Shown here piece after piece: positions 1-8,658 of a stretch of 64,000 bases of DNA. The stretch is from Mycobacterium sp. Root135 (lineage in GTDB: Bacteria > Actinomycetota > Actinomycetes > Mycobacteriales > Mycobacteriaceae), in assembly GCF_001426545.1 (NCBI RefSeq), contig NZ_LMEZ01000002.1, positions 1-64,000 on the forward strand, given 5' to 3'. Position 1 is the first letter of the stretch. Every line of letters begins with the position of its first letter. Below the pieces are notes generated by a model. It saw nothing but the letters and a program-made list of their open reading frames with translations. It did not search any database and was not told the origin of the DNA. Position numbers and translations under genes: made by a program.

Positions 1-83
1 CGTTCGGCGGCGGCGCAGGCTTCGGCTCGCGCGGCGGAGCACATCCGCTGCAGCAACACCGCCACCGCACCCTGTTCGCTCAT
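1..83 (-). CDS. Partial hypothetical protein, N-terminal 27 residues
   Basis: Only the first 27 codons are in the window; the gene runs off the left edge. The ATG is at 83-81 and the reading begins MSEQGAVAVLLQRMCSAARA, an alanine-rich, probably helical stretch with no recognisable motif. It follows citA and the isomerase-like gene in the same direction with a 47-nt gap, so it may be the third gene of that transcript. I cannot assign a function from so little sequence. Confidence 0.5.
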   Translation of the reverse strand, partial: MSEQGAVAVLLQRMCSAARAEACAAAE

Positions 84-130
84 GTGTTCGATTGTAGAGA
101 AGGGGTCCGACACGGCCCCGGAAACGGGAT

Positions 131-736
131 CTACACGACGGAGAACGAGGACGGCAACTGCTCTCGACCCGTCAGCGCCAGCAGCACCGGGGTCGCACTG
201 CCAAGGCGGACGCTGATCCGCGCCGCCAGCACCGTTGCCTCGGCCAGCACGTCCTCGGGAAGGGTGAAGTCCAACCCCACGGCCCTGGCGACGTCGAGGC
301 CGTGCACCGCGAGCTCGAACACCCGCGTCGGCAGATACGTGCTGAGCCGCAGGCCCAGCCCGCCAATCACGGTGATTAGCGGATCCTCAACGGCCGCAAC
401 GTCGGCGAGGGCGCGCTCGAGCAGGGAGTCCACGGAAGCGGCGGGCTGCGCGCCGAGATCGCGACCCGCCTGGCGGCCACGTTCGACGATCGCCCCTGCG
501 TCGGCGGTGGCGAGGTGCTCGTGCACCCACGAGTAGTAGTCGGCCGGGCTCGTCACGTCTTCGCGATCGGCAGGTGCCCGAAGGTAGGTGCTGACCGTGA
601 TCAGAGAACGCGACGCGTGTCCCACCAGGGCGCGCAGATCCCAGTCGCCGAGACCCGGCCCGTCCCAGGAGGATTCGGGTATGGCGTGGACGAGATCGGC
701 GAAAGTCGTTGCCGCCGAACGGAACGTCGTGCTCAC
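131..736 (-). CDS. Maleylpyruvate isomerase family mycothiol-dependent protein (DinB-like)
   Basis: A 201-residue cytosolic protein. The N-terminal half, with the motif GLGDWDLRALVGHASRSL near residue 30, is typical of the MDMPI/DinB-like four-helix bundle used by mycothiol-dependent enzymes. The second half carries RVFELAVHGLDVARAVG, the region that supplies a metal-binding His in this superfamily. The substrate is unknown; members range from true maleylpyruvate isomerases to mycothiol S-conjugate enzymes. The GTG start overlaps the citA stop as GTGA, so the two genes are probably translationally coupled. The family call is firm, the reaction is not. Confidence 0.75.
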   Translation of the reverse strand: MSTTFRSAATTFADLVHAIPESSWDGPGLGDWDLRALVGHASRSLITVSTYLRAPADREDVTSPADYYSWVHEHLATADAGAIVERGRQAGRDLGAQPAASVDSLLERALADVAAVEDPLITVIGGLGLRLSTYLPTRVFELAVHGLDVARAVGLDFTLPEDVLAEATVLAARISVRLGSATPVLLALTGREQLPSSFSVV

Positions 737-1860
737 GTCGACTTGATCAGATCCCAGCCCTCGACGGATTGCGGGCTACGTGGCTCCGGTCCGACGTAGA
801 TCGCAGCCGGGCGGACCAACTTGCCGAGCTGCTTCTGCTCCATGATGTGCGCGCACCACCCCGCGGTGCGTCCACACGTGAACATGGCGGGCATCATCGC
901 GGGAGGCACGCCCGCGAAGTCGAGCATCACGGCTGCCCAGAACTCGACGTTGGTCTCGATGGCCCGGTCCGGGCGGCGTTCCCGCAGCTCGGCGAGGGCG
1001 GCTTGTTCCAGTGCACGGGCCACCTCGAAGCGCGGCGCCTCCAGTCGCTCTGCGGTCGCGCGAAGCACTTTGGCCCGCGGGTCCTCGGCGCGGTAGACGC
1101 GGTGCCCGAAGCCCATCAGCTTGTCCTTGCGATCCAGAATGCCCTTGACCACGGCGCGCGCGTCACCCGTCCGCTCGACCTCCTCGATCATCGGCAGGAC
1201 GCGAGCCGGTGCGCCGCCGTGCAGCGGGCCGCTCATGGCGCCGACGGCCCCCGACAGCGACGCCGCGACGTCGGCACCGGTCGAGGCGATCACCCGCGCG
1301 GTGAAGGTGGACGCGTTCATGCCGTGCTCGGCAGCGGTGACCCAGTAGGCGTCGATGGCCTCGACGTGCCGGGGATCCGGGTCACCCTTCCAGCGCGTCA
1401 TGAAACGTCCTGTGACGGTTGAACATTCGTCGATGGCCCGCTGCCCGACGGCGGGGCGGTGGATGCCGCGGGCCGACTGGGCGACGTAGGACAGCGCCAT
1501 CACCGACGCGCGGGCCAGCTGGTTGCGGGCGGTCTCGTCGTCGATGTCGAGCAGCGGTTGGTAACCCCATATCGGCGCGAGCATCGCCAGCCCCGCCTGC
1601 ACGTCGACCCGGACGTCACCGGTGTGGATGGGCAGCGGGAACGGCTCCGCGGGCGTCAGGCCCCGGCCGAAGGCTCCGTCGACCAGCAGCGACCACACGT
1701 CGCCGAAGGTGACCCGCTTGGCCACCAGGTCTTCGACGTCGACTCCGCGATAGCGCAGGGCGCCGCCGTCCTTGTCCGGTTCGGCGATCTGTGTGGTGAA
1801 GGCCACGACGCCTTCGAGGCCAGCTACGAACCCGTCGGGAATATTGGACGCGTCGGTCAT
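733..1860 (-). CDS. citA: Citrate synthase, CitA type (second isozyme)
   Basis: A 375-residue citrate synthase-fold enzyme that condenses acetyl-CoA with oxaloacetate. The two catalytic histidine motifs are present: GPLHGGAPAR (H214) and [15 protein letters not shown] (H253). At the third catalytic position, normally Asp in an NVDF/NVDY motif, this protein reads NVEFWAA (E306), a conservative Asp-to-Glu change; gltA2 in this window keeps the Asp. It is shorter than the ~430-residue hexameric type encoded by gltA2. It matches the Rv0889c position in tuberculosis. It diverges from pdxH with 83 nt between, and is followed by the isomerase-like gene in an overlapping operon. Confidence 0.92.
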   Translation of the reverse strand: MTDASNIPDGFVAGLEGVVAFTTQIAEPDKDGGALRYRGVDVEDLVAKRVTFGDVWSLLVDGAFGRGLTPAEPFPLPIHTGDVRVDVQAGLAMLAPIWGYQPLLDIDDETARNQLARASVMALSYVAQSARGIHRPAVGQRAIDECSTVTGRFMTRWKGDPDPRHVEAIDAYWVTAAEHGMNASTFTARVIASTGADVAASLSGAVGAMSGPLHGGAPARVLPMIEEVERTGDARAVVKGILDRKDKLMGFGHRVYRAEDPRAKVLRATAERLEAPRFEVARALEQAALAELRERRPDRAIETNVEFWAAVMLDFAGVPPAMMPAMFTCGRTAGWCAHIMEQKQLGKLVRPAAIYVGPEPRSPQSVEGWDLIKST

Positions 1861-1895
1861 GAGCAGATTCTCGCACCACGACGACCGGCTGTTGC

Positions 1896-1907
1896 TACCG
1901 GTCGGTA
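1896..1907. promoter_or_regulatory. Possible regulator site TACCGGTCGGTA between citA and pdxH
   Basis: An interrupted palindrome TACCG-GT-CGGTA lies in the divergent citA/pdxH spacer. TACC..GGTA palindromes are common operators of actinobacterial TetR proteins. No regulator gene is adjacent, so the owner is unknown, and chance occurrence in GC-rich DNA is possible. Confidence 0.3.
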
Positions 1908-1930
1908 ACCGGGCCCCCAGGCTCTGGGCG

Positions 1931-1936
1931 TAGCGT
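1931..1936 (+). promoter_or_regulatory. -10 box TAGCGT for pdxH, leaderless start
   Basis: TAGCGT fits the mycobacterial TANNNT -10 consensus and ends 7 nt before the GTG at 1944, so transcription would begin at the start codon. No Shine-Dalgarno sequence precedes that codon, which supports this start. Confidence 0.55.
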
Positions 1937-1943
1937 CTGGCGG

Positions 1944-2606
1944 GTGGTTTTCTCCGATGGCGAGCATCTGGCGCGGATGCGCGTCGAGTACGGATCGCCC
2001 GAGAAGGACGGCAGCCCCGATCTCGACGCCGACTGGCTGGCCGACGGGTGGATCACCCTGTTGCGCAAGTGGTTAGCCGACGCGGAGCAAGCTGGGATCG
2101 TGGAGCCCAACGCCATCGTCGTCGGCACGGTCGACGCCGAGGGAAGGCCGAGCACCCGAACGGTGTTGTGCAAGGGCGTGGACGAGACCGGCATCACCTT
2201 CTACACCAACTACGACTCCGACAAGGGGCAGCAGTTGGCGGCCTCGCCGTACGCGTCGGCGACCTTCCCGTGGTACGCCCTCGGCCGCCAGGTACACCTG
2301 CGCGGCGCGGTTGCGAAGGTGGCACCCGAGGTGACGGCCGAGTACTGGTCGAAGCGGCCGCGCGGGTCGCAGCTGGGGGCGTGGGCGTCGCATCAGTCCC
2401 ACGCGATCGACTCCCGTGAGGCGCTTGCCCAGCAGCTCGCCGACGTCACCGAACGCTTCGCCGACGTCGAATCGGTCCCCGTGCCGCCGAACTGGGGTGG
2501 TTACCTGATCTCGCCCGAGGTCGTGGAGTTCTGGCAGGGCCGGGAGAACCGGGTGCACAACCGGATCCGGGTGAGCGGAACGCGCGTCGAGCGACTGCAG
2601 CCGTAG
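1944..2606 (+). CDS. pdxH: Pyridoxamine 5'-phosphate oxidase
   Basis: A 220-residue FMN-dependent oxidase that converts pyridoxamine or pyridoxine 5'-phosphate to pyridoxal 5'-phosphate. Signature segments are present in order: [21 protein letters not shown] (FMN binding, about residues 68-88), [16 protein letters not shown] (about 107-122), [19 protein letters not shown] (about 133-151), and the C-terminal family signature [14 protein letters not shown] (about 198-211), which contacts the phosphate and FMN. Length is normal for the family. The GTG at 1944 fits a leaderless promoter; ATG at codon 12 is the alternative. The MFS gene follows after 2 nt, so the two are probably cotranscribed. 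Confidence 0.95.
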   Translation: MVFSDGEHLARMRVEYGSPEKDGSPDLDADWLADGWITLLRKWLADAEQAGIVEPNAIVVGTVDAEGRPSTRTVLCKGVDETGITFYTNYDSDKGQQLAASPYASATFPWYALGRQVHLRGAVAKVAPEVTAEYWSKRPRGSQLGAWASHQSHAIDSREALAQQLADVTERFADVESVPVPPNWGGYLISPEVVEFWQGRENRVHNRIRVSGTRVERLQP

Positions 2607-2608
2607 GA

Positions 2609-3868
2609 GTGGCGAACTTCCTCGCCGACACCACCCCGCTGCGGTCGCCGGACTTTCGGCGGCTGTGGCTGGCAGGCATCGTCACGGTCATCGGCGCCAA
2701 TCTCACGATCTTCGCCGTCCCGGTTCAGCTCTACGCCCTGACGCAGAACTCGGCCTACGTCGGACTGTCGGGTCTCTTCGCGCTGGTGCCCCTGGTGATC
2801 TTCGGCTTGTGGGGCGGAGCCTGGGCCGACGCGATGGATCGCAGGCTGTTGCTGATCATCGCGTCCATCGGGCTTGCGGTGTCGTCGATCCTGCTGTGGG
2901 TGCAGGCGGCGCTTGAGCTGAACAACGTGTGGGTTGTCCTGTGCCTGCTGTCGGTCCAACAGGCGTTCTTCGCGATCAACAGCCCCACCCGGTCCGCCGC
3001 GATACCGCGAATGGTTCCCGCCGAGCAGTTGCCTGCGGCCAACTCCCTGAACATGACGGTCATGCAGTTCGGGGCGATCGTCGGACCGCTGCTCGCCGGG
3101 GTGCTGTTGCACTTCGTCGACCTGTCCACGCTCTACGCGATCGACGCGCTGACGTGCGTCGCGCCCATTGCCGCGACGTGGCGGCTGGCGAAGATGCCCC
3201 CGACCGGGACCGCCCAGGGCTCCTCGAAGTGGGGTTTCGCGGCGGTTCTGGACGGTTTCCGGTACCTGGCAGGCAACCGGGTGGTGCTGATGTCGTTCGT
3301 CGTCGACCTGATCGCCATGATCTTCGGCATGCCCAGAGCGCTGTTCCCCCAGATGGCGCACGAGAGCTTCGGTGGCCCGGTCGAGGGAGGCACCGCGATG
3401 GCGTACCTCTCCGCGGCCATCGCGGTCGGCGCCGTTGCGGGCGGTGTGTTCTCGGGCTGGTTGCCGCGGATCAGTCGGCAGGGCCTCGCGGTGGTGATCG
3501 CCATCGTGGTGTGGGGGGTGGCGATGATCGGCTTCGGGCTGGCTGCCGGAATGGCCAGCGGGCATGCCGGCGCCTTGCTCTGGATTGCGTTGGCATTCCT
3601 GGCAATTGGTGGTGCGGCGGACATGGTGTCGTCGGCGTTCCGTTCGACGATTCTGCAGCAGGCGGCATCCGATGACGTACGGGGTCGACTGCAGGGCGTG
3701 TTCACCGTCGTCGTCGCAGGTGGGCCGCGGTTGGCCGACACGGTTCACGGTGCGTCGGCCGCCGTCGTCGGCACGACGGTGGCCGCGGCGGGCGGCGGTG
3801 GCCTCGTCGTGGTCGGCGTCGTGATCGCGGCGCTGCTGGTGCCCGCGTTCGTCCGCTACCGGGTCTGA
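2609..3868 (+). CDS. MFS transporter, EntS/MFS_3 type exporter
   Basis: A 419-residue membrane protein with about 12 hydrophobic segments, beginning with the N-terminal pattern TPLRSPDFRRLWLAG that is typical of the EntS-like (MFS_3) group of exporters. The loop motif GGAWADAMDRRLLLI at about residues 69-83 corresponds to the MFS G-x-x-x-D-x-x-x-R-R signature between helices 2 and 3. Substrate is unknown; relatives export siderophores or macrolides. GTG start 2 nt after pdxH. A link to vitamin B6 is not implied by sequence. Confidence 0.85.
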   Translation: MANFLADTTPLRSPDFRRLWLAGIVTVIGANLTIFAVPVQLYALTQNSAYVGLSGLFALVPLVIFGLWGGAWADAMDRRLLLIIASIGLAVSSILLWVQAALELNNVWVVLCLLSVQQAFFAINSPTRSAAIPRMVPAEQLPAANSLNMTVMQFGAIVGPLLAGVLLHFVDLSTLYAIDALTCVAPIAATWRLAKMPPTGTAQGSSKWGFAAVLDGFRYLAGNRVVLMSFVVDLIAMIFGMPRALFPQMAHESFGGPVEGGTAMAYLSAAIAVGAVAGGVFSGWLPRISRQGLAVVIAIVVWGVAMIGFGLAAGMASGHAGALLWIALAFLAIGGAADMVSSAFRSTILQQAASDDVRGRLQGVFTVVVAGGPRLADTVHGASAAVVGTTVAAAGGGGLVVVGVVIAALLVPAFVRYRV

Positions 3869-3886
3869 GTTCGCCGGGAGCCCCAC

Positions 3887-3914
3887 TCAGATGTGCAAGC
3901 GGGTTAGCATCTGA
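3887..3914. promoter_or_regulatory. Dyad TCAGATG/CATCTGA over the TetR promoter
   Basis: Perfect 7-bp arms (3887-3893 and 3908-3914) flank 14 nt. The right arm overlaps a TANNNT box (TAGCAT, 3905-3910) that ends 6 nt before the GTG of the TetR gene at 3917. The arrangement fits autorepression by that TetR protein on a leaderless transcript. Confidence 0.45.
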
Positions 3915-3916
3915 CC

Positions 3917-4591
3917 GTGGCCGACGTGTCGAACGAGTCGCCGAGCCTCCGGGAGCGCAAGAAGATCAGGACCCGTGCCGTGCTCGTCGACGCCGCGATG
4001 GATCTCTGTCTCAAGCAGGGCTATCAGCACACCACCGTCGAGCAGATCGCGGCGTCGGCCGGCGTGTCGCCGCGGACCTTCAGTCGATACTTTCCGACCA
4101 AGGATGCGGTGTTCCTCACGCTTCTCGAGGATTACGCCCACGAGGTGGCCATCGAGCTGGAGACGGTGGACGCCGACGTCGGTCCACTCGAAGCCATGCG
4201 CCAGGCCAACGTGGCGGTTCTGACGCGCGTCGCGACGCGCCGGGTCGGCAGGCTGACCACTGAACGAATCGTCCTGATGCTGCGCGTGATCAACGCCTCC
4301 GACACGTTGAAGCAGGCGGCGCTCGAGTTCAGACACGGCGTGACGCAGGTGGTGCTCGCCAAGCGCATGGGGGTCGACGTCGACGACCCGCGGGTGCGCC
4401 TGGCGACCGTCATCTTCTCGGCCACCATCGTCGACGCCTGCGGGGACCTGGTCGCCGACACGGACACCGTCCGGCTGGGGCCAATGATCATGGTGCATCG
4501 TCTGAACGAAGCTCTTGCTCAGGTGGCGGGGATGGCGAGCGATATTCGACGTCCGCCCGCCGATGCAGACTACGAGCCTGCCTATGGCTAG
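3917..4591 (+). CDS. TetR family transcriptional regulator (first of tandem pair)
   Basis: A 224-residue protein with an N-terminal TetR helix-turn-helix (about residues 10-60) containing LRERKKIRTRAVLVDAAMDL and [20 protein letters not shown]. The C-terminal ligand and dimerisation domain matches no recognisable effector class. The neighbouring gene encodes a protein of the same length with a very similar DNA-binding domain, so the pair looks like a tandem duplication. The GTG at 3917 lies 6 nt behind a -10 box, with a dyad across the promoter. The genes overlap by 8 nt and should be cotranscribed. Confidence 0.88.
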   Translation: MADVSNESPSLRERKKIRTRAVLVDAAMDLCLKQGYQHTTVEQIAASAGVSPRTFSRYFPTKDAVFLTLLEDYAHEVAIELETVDADVGPLEAMRQANVAVLTRVATRRVGRLTTERIVLMLRVINASDTLKQAALEFRHGVTQVVLAKRMGVDVDDPRVRLATVIFSATIVDACGDLVADTDTVRLGPMIMVHRLNEALAQVAGMASDIRRPPADADYEPAYG

Positions 4592-5258
4592 GAACCCCTC
4601 GCCGCACGGGCTGAGGGAGCGCAAGAAGAGACGGACCCGGGCGACGTTGATCGACGCTGCTGCCAGCCTGTTCCTGGCACAGGGATACGACAACACCACC
4701 GTCGACCAGATCGCCGCAGCTGCCGACGTCTCGCCGAGAACGTTCAGTCGGTACTTCCCGACCAAGGTGTCGGTCGTCGCCGCCATCACCGACGACCTGG
4801 ACGAGCTGATCGCCGACGCGATGGACGGGTTGCCCGGCGAGATGACCGCCTACGACGCCCTGCTCGCCGCCTCGCTGGAGGTGTTGAGCGCGACGGACGG
4901 TGTCGAATCCCCGGGCTTTCGTCGGATGGCGATGCTGATCCAGATCATCAACGGCTCGACGTCGTATCGGGCCTCTGCTCTGGCGCTTCGGCACGACGTC
5001 ACGAACAAGGCGACGATGCACGTGATGGCGCGTCGGATGAACGTCCCGGTCGACCATCGGGCGGTGACCTTGGTCACCGACGTCTGGGCGGTGATCTTCT
5101 CCGACTCCTTCGCCGGACTTGGCCAACCGGGCAACCATCCGATCGAATCCGCGGTCATCTGCGACCGGCTGGCCGCCACGGTGGCGTTGTTCCGCAGCAC
5201 GTGGACACCGTGGGCGGCTATTTCGGCCGCCGACGTCGAACCCCCCACGAGCGCGTGA
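4584..5258 (+). CDS. TetR family transcriptional regulator (second of tandem pair)
   Basis: The ATG at 4584 is chosen because the protein then starts [20 protein letters not shown], aligned with its upstream paralogue, and has the same length, 224 residues. Earlier in-frame starts (4515, 4563) would lie inside the upstream gene. The HTH region reads [20 protein letters not shown] followed by YFPTK, nearly the same as the paralogue, while the C-terminal domains differ much more. Shared DNA recognition with different ligands, or heterodimers, is a reasonable inference. gltA2 follows after 71 nt. Confidence 0.86.
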   Translation: MARNPSPHGLRERKKRRTRATLIDAAASLFLAQGYDNTTVDQIAAAADVSPRTFSRYFPTKVSVVAAITDDLDELIADAMDGLPGEMTAYDALLAASLEVLSATDGVESPGFRRMAMLIQIINGSTSYRASALALRHDVTNKATMHVMARRMNVPVDHRAVTLVTDVWAVIFSDSFAGLGQPGNHPIESAVICDRLAATVALFRSTWTPWAAISAADVEPPTSA

Positions 5259-5329
5259 AACCGATAGCGACTACCTTCCACTAGTGACGGACAGCTTCGT
5301 TCCGGTCGCCAACCGTAGAAGGGGTTAAC

Positions 5330-6643
<1,314 letters not shown>

Positions 6644-6689
6644 CCCTTCAGGCGTGTCGACTGCGCCACATCGTTTGCATCGGTAAAGG

Positions 6690-6720
6690 TTGTAGGTTCA
6701 CAATCGTTGCGTGAACACAA
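6690..6720. promoter_or_regulatory. Extended dyad across the start of the drug-exporter gene
   Basis: GTTCAC (6696-6701) and GTGAAC (6711-6716) form a perfect 6-bp inverted repeat with a 9-nt centre, extended outward by TTGT (6690) and ACAA (6717-6720) with a 2-nt bulge on the left. It covers the start codon at 6711. MarR-family operators often have this size and position, and the MarR gene is the second gene of the unit. Confidence 0.4.
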
Positions 6721-8165
6721 CTGTTGAGCTGACGCCTCGGCGCAAGGCCATCATCCTGGTCTCCTGCTGCCTGAGCCTGCTCATCGTGTCGATGGACGCC
6801 ACGATCGTGAACGTCGCCATTCCCAGCATCCGAGCGGATCTGCACGCGTCCCCGTCGGAACTGCAATGGATCGTCGACGTCTACACCCTGGTGCTGGCGT
6901 CGCTGCTCATGCTGTCGGGTGCGACGGGGGACCGGTTCGGCCGCCGCCGGGTGTTCCAGATCGGCCTCGTGGTCTTCGCCGTCGGGTCGCTGCTGTGCAG
7001 CATGGCGCCCAACGTCGACACGCTGATCATTGCGCGGCTGCTTCAGGCCGTGGGCGGCTCGATGCTCAATCCCGTTGCCCTGTCCATCATTTCGCAGATC
7101 TTCACCGGCCGCGTCGAGCGGGCCCGCGCGCTGGGAGTCTGGGGTGCGGTCGTCGGAATCTCGATGGCTATCGGGCCGGTCGTCGGGGGTTTCCTGATCG
7201 AGCTGATCAGCTGGCGCGCCGTGTTCTGGATCAACCTGCCGATCTGCCTGGCCGCCGTGATCCTCACCGCCATCTTCGTCCCCGAGACCAAGTCGAAGAC
7301 CATGCGCAACATCGACCCGATCGGCCAGGGCCTGGCCGTCACGTTCCTCTTCGGTGTGGTGTTCACCCTCATCGAGGGCCCGGGCTACGGCTGGACCAAC
7401 CCGCGGGTCGTCGCCGTCGCGGTGGTCGCGCTGGTCGCCTTCGCGGCCTTCCTGCGCTACGAGTCCCGGCGCGACGACCCGTTCATCGACCTGCGCTTCT
7501 TCCGCAGCATCCCCTTCGCCGGTGCAACGGTGACCGCTATCTGCGCGTTCTCTGGCTGGGGCGCGTTCCTGTTCATGATGTCGCTGTACCTGCAGGGCGA
7601 GCGCGGCTATTCGGCCATGCACACCGGGTTGATCTACGCCCCGATTGCCATTGGCGCACTGGTCTTCTCGCCGGTCTCGGGTCGGATGGTCGGGCGTTTC
7701 GGAGCCAGGCCGTCACTGCTGACGGCCGGGGTGCTGATCACCATCGCGTCGATTCTGCTCACCTTCCTGACCAAGACCACCCCGGTGTGGGGACTGCTCG
7801 TCATCTTCGCGGTGTTCGGCATCGGCTTCTCGATGGTGAACGCTCCGATCACGAACGCGGCCGTCAGCGGCATGCCGCTGGACCGGGCGGGCGCGGCCTC
7901 GGCCGTGACGTCGACCAGTCGTCAGATCGGGGTGAGTATCGGTGTGGCGCTGTGCGGTTCCGTGGCCGGGCCGGCGCTGGCGCACAGCGGTGCCGACTTC
8001 GCCGACTCCGCCCGGCCGCTGTGGTTCACGTGCATCGGGATCGGCGTCGTCATCACGGTGCTCGGCTTCTACTCGACCACCCCGCGGGCGATGCAGTCGG
8101 CCGAGCGGCTCGCACCGCTGATCGCCGGCGACGCGGAGCCGAAGGTGGCCGCCGATGTCCGCTGA
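6711..8165 (+). CDS. MFS drug exporter, DHA2 (EmrB/QacA) family
   Basis: A 484-residue protein with about 14 membrane segments. Family motifs are clear: LDA-type helix 1 (LLIVSMDATIVNVAIPSI), ATGDRFGRRRVFQIG (motif A, about residue 73), and GPVVGGFLIELISWRAVFWI (motif C and the W-R-x-x-F-x-x-N pattern, about 160-178). DHA2 proteins export drugs or lipophilic metabolites in exchange for protons. The downstream MarR gene overlaps by 11 nt, the usual arrangement for a locally controlled exporter. The GTG start lies inside a dyad. Confidence 0.92.
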   Translation: MNTTVELTPRRKAIILVSCCLSLLIVSMDATIVNVAIPSIRADLHASPSELQWIVDVYTLVLASLLMLSGATGDRFGRRRVFQIGLVVFAVGSLLCSMAPNVDTLIIARLLQAVGGSMLNPVALSIISQIFTGRVERARALGVWGAVVGISMAIGPVVGGFLIELISWRAVFWINLPICLAAVILTAIFVPETKSKTMRNIDPIGQGLAVTFLFGVVFTLIEGPGYGWTNPRVVAVAVVALVAFAAFLRYESRRDDPFIDLRFFRSIPFAGATVTAICAFSGWGAFLFMMSLYLQGERGYSAMHTGLIYAPIAIGALVFSPVSGRMVGRFGARPSLLTAGVLITIASILLTFLTKTTPVWGLLVIFAVFGIGFSMVNAPITNAAVSGMPLDRAGAASAVTSTSRQIGVSIGVALCGSVAGPALAHSGADFADSARPLWFTCIGIGVVITVLGFYSTTPRAMQSAERLAPLIAGDAEPKVAADVR

Positions 8166-8577
8166 CCACCCAGTCGCCGACGACGTCTGGCGCGCCATGG
8201 TCGCCGTGGTGTTCGACAACCGCGAAGGCTGGCGGCGTGACGTCGTCGACGCATCCGGTTTGCCCTTCAGTCGCATTCGGGTCCTTCGCCGACTGGCCAA
8301 GCGGCCGATGACCGCCAAGGAGATCGCCGAGGCCGCCACGATGGACGCGCCCGCCACCAGTGTCGCGGTCAACGACCTGGAAGATCGCGGACTCGTTGTG
8401 CGAGAGACGAATCCGAACAACCGCAGGTGCAAGGTGATCTCGCTGACCGACGAGGGTCGGCGCACCGTCGCGAGCATCGAGCGGGTCGAGGACCCCGCGC
8501 CGCGGCCCTTCGCCGTGTTGAGTGACGAAGAACTGCAGACCCTCGAGACGATCCTGGCGAAGCTGACCGCTGGCTGA
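8155..8577 (+). CDS. MarR family transcriptional regulator
   Basis: A 140-residue winged-helix protein. The recognition region reads MTAKEIAEAATMDAPATSVA, followed by the wing DRGLVVRETNPNNRRCKVIS and LTDEGRR, as in MarR proteins. Its gene overlaps the DHA2 exporter and both are probably read from one transcript, so the likely role is ligand-responsive repression of its own operon through the dyad at 6690-6720 (inference). Confidence 0.85.
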   Translation: MSADHPVADDVWRAMVAVVFDNREGWRRDVVDASGLPFSRIRVLRRLAKRPMTAKEIAEAATMDAPATSVAVNDLEDRGLVVRETNPNNRRCKVISLTDEGRRTVASIERVEDPAPRPFAVLSDEELQTLETILAKLTAG

Positions 8578-8628
8578 CGTTCCCGACGACGTCGTCAATT
8601 CCGGCTGACTTCCCGACGCGCGCGAATA

Positions 8629-8657
8629 TCCTGATCTCGTCCACCGGGAGGTGACGA
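8629..8657 (+). promoter_or_regulatory. -10 box TATCCT and Shine-Dalgarno for the cyclase gene
   Basis: TATCCT at 8629-8634 fits the -10 consensus, and GGGAGGTGA lies just upstream of the ATG at 8659, so this gene has a conventional leader, unlike many of its neighbours. Confidence 0.5.
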
Positions 8658-8658
8658 G

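Noticed and set aside
2501..3886. Long minus-strand open frame opposite the MFS gene
   Set aside because: The product is a low-complexity Arg/His/Gln/Asp-rich string, the usual antisense shadow of a GC-rich gene; the plus strand encodes a clear transporter.
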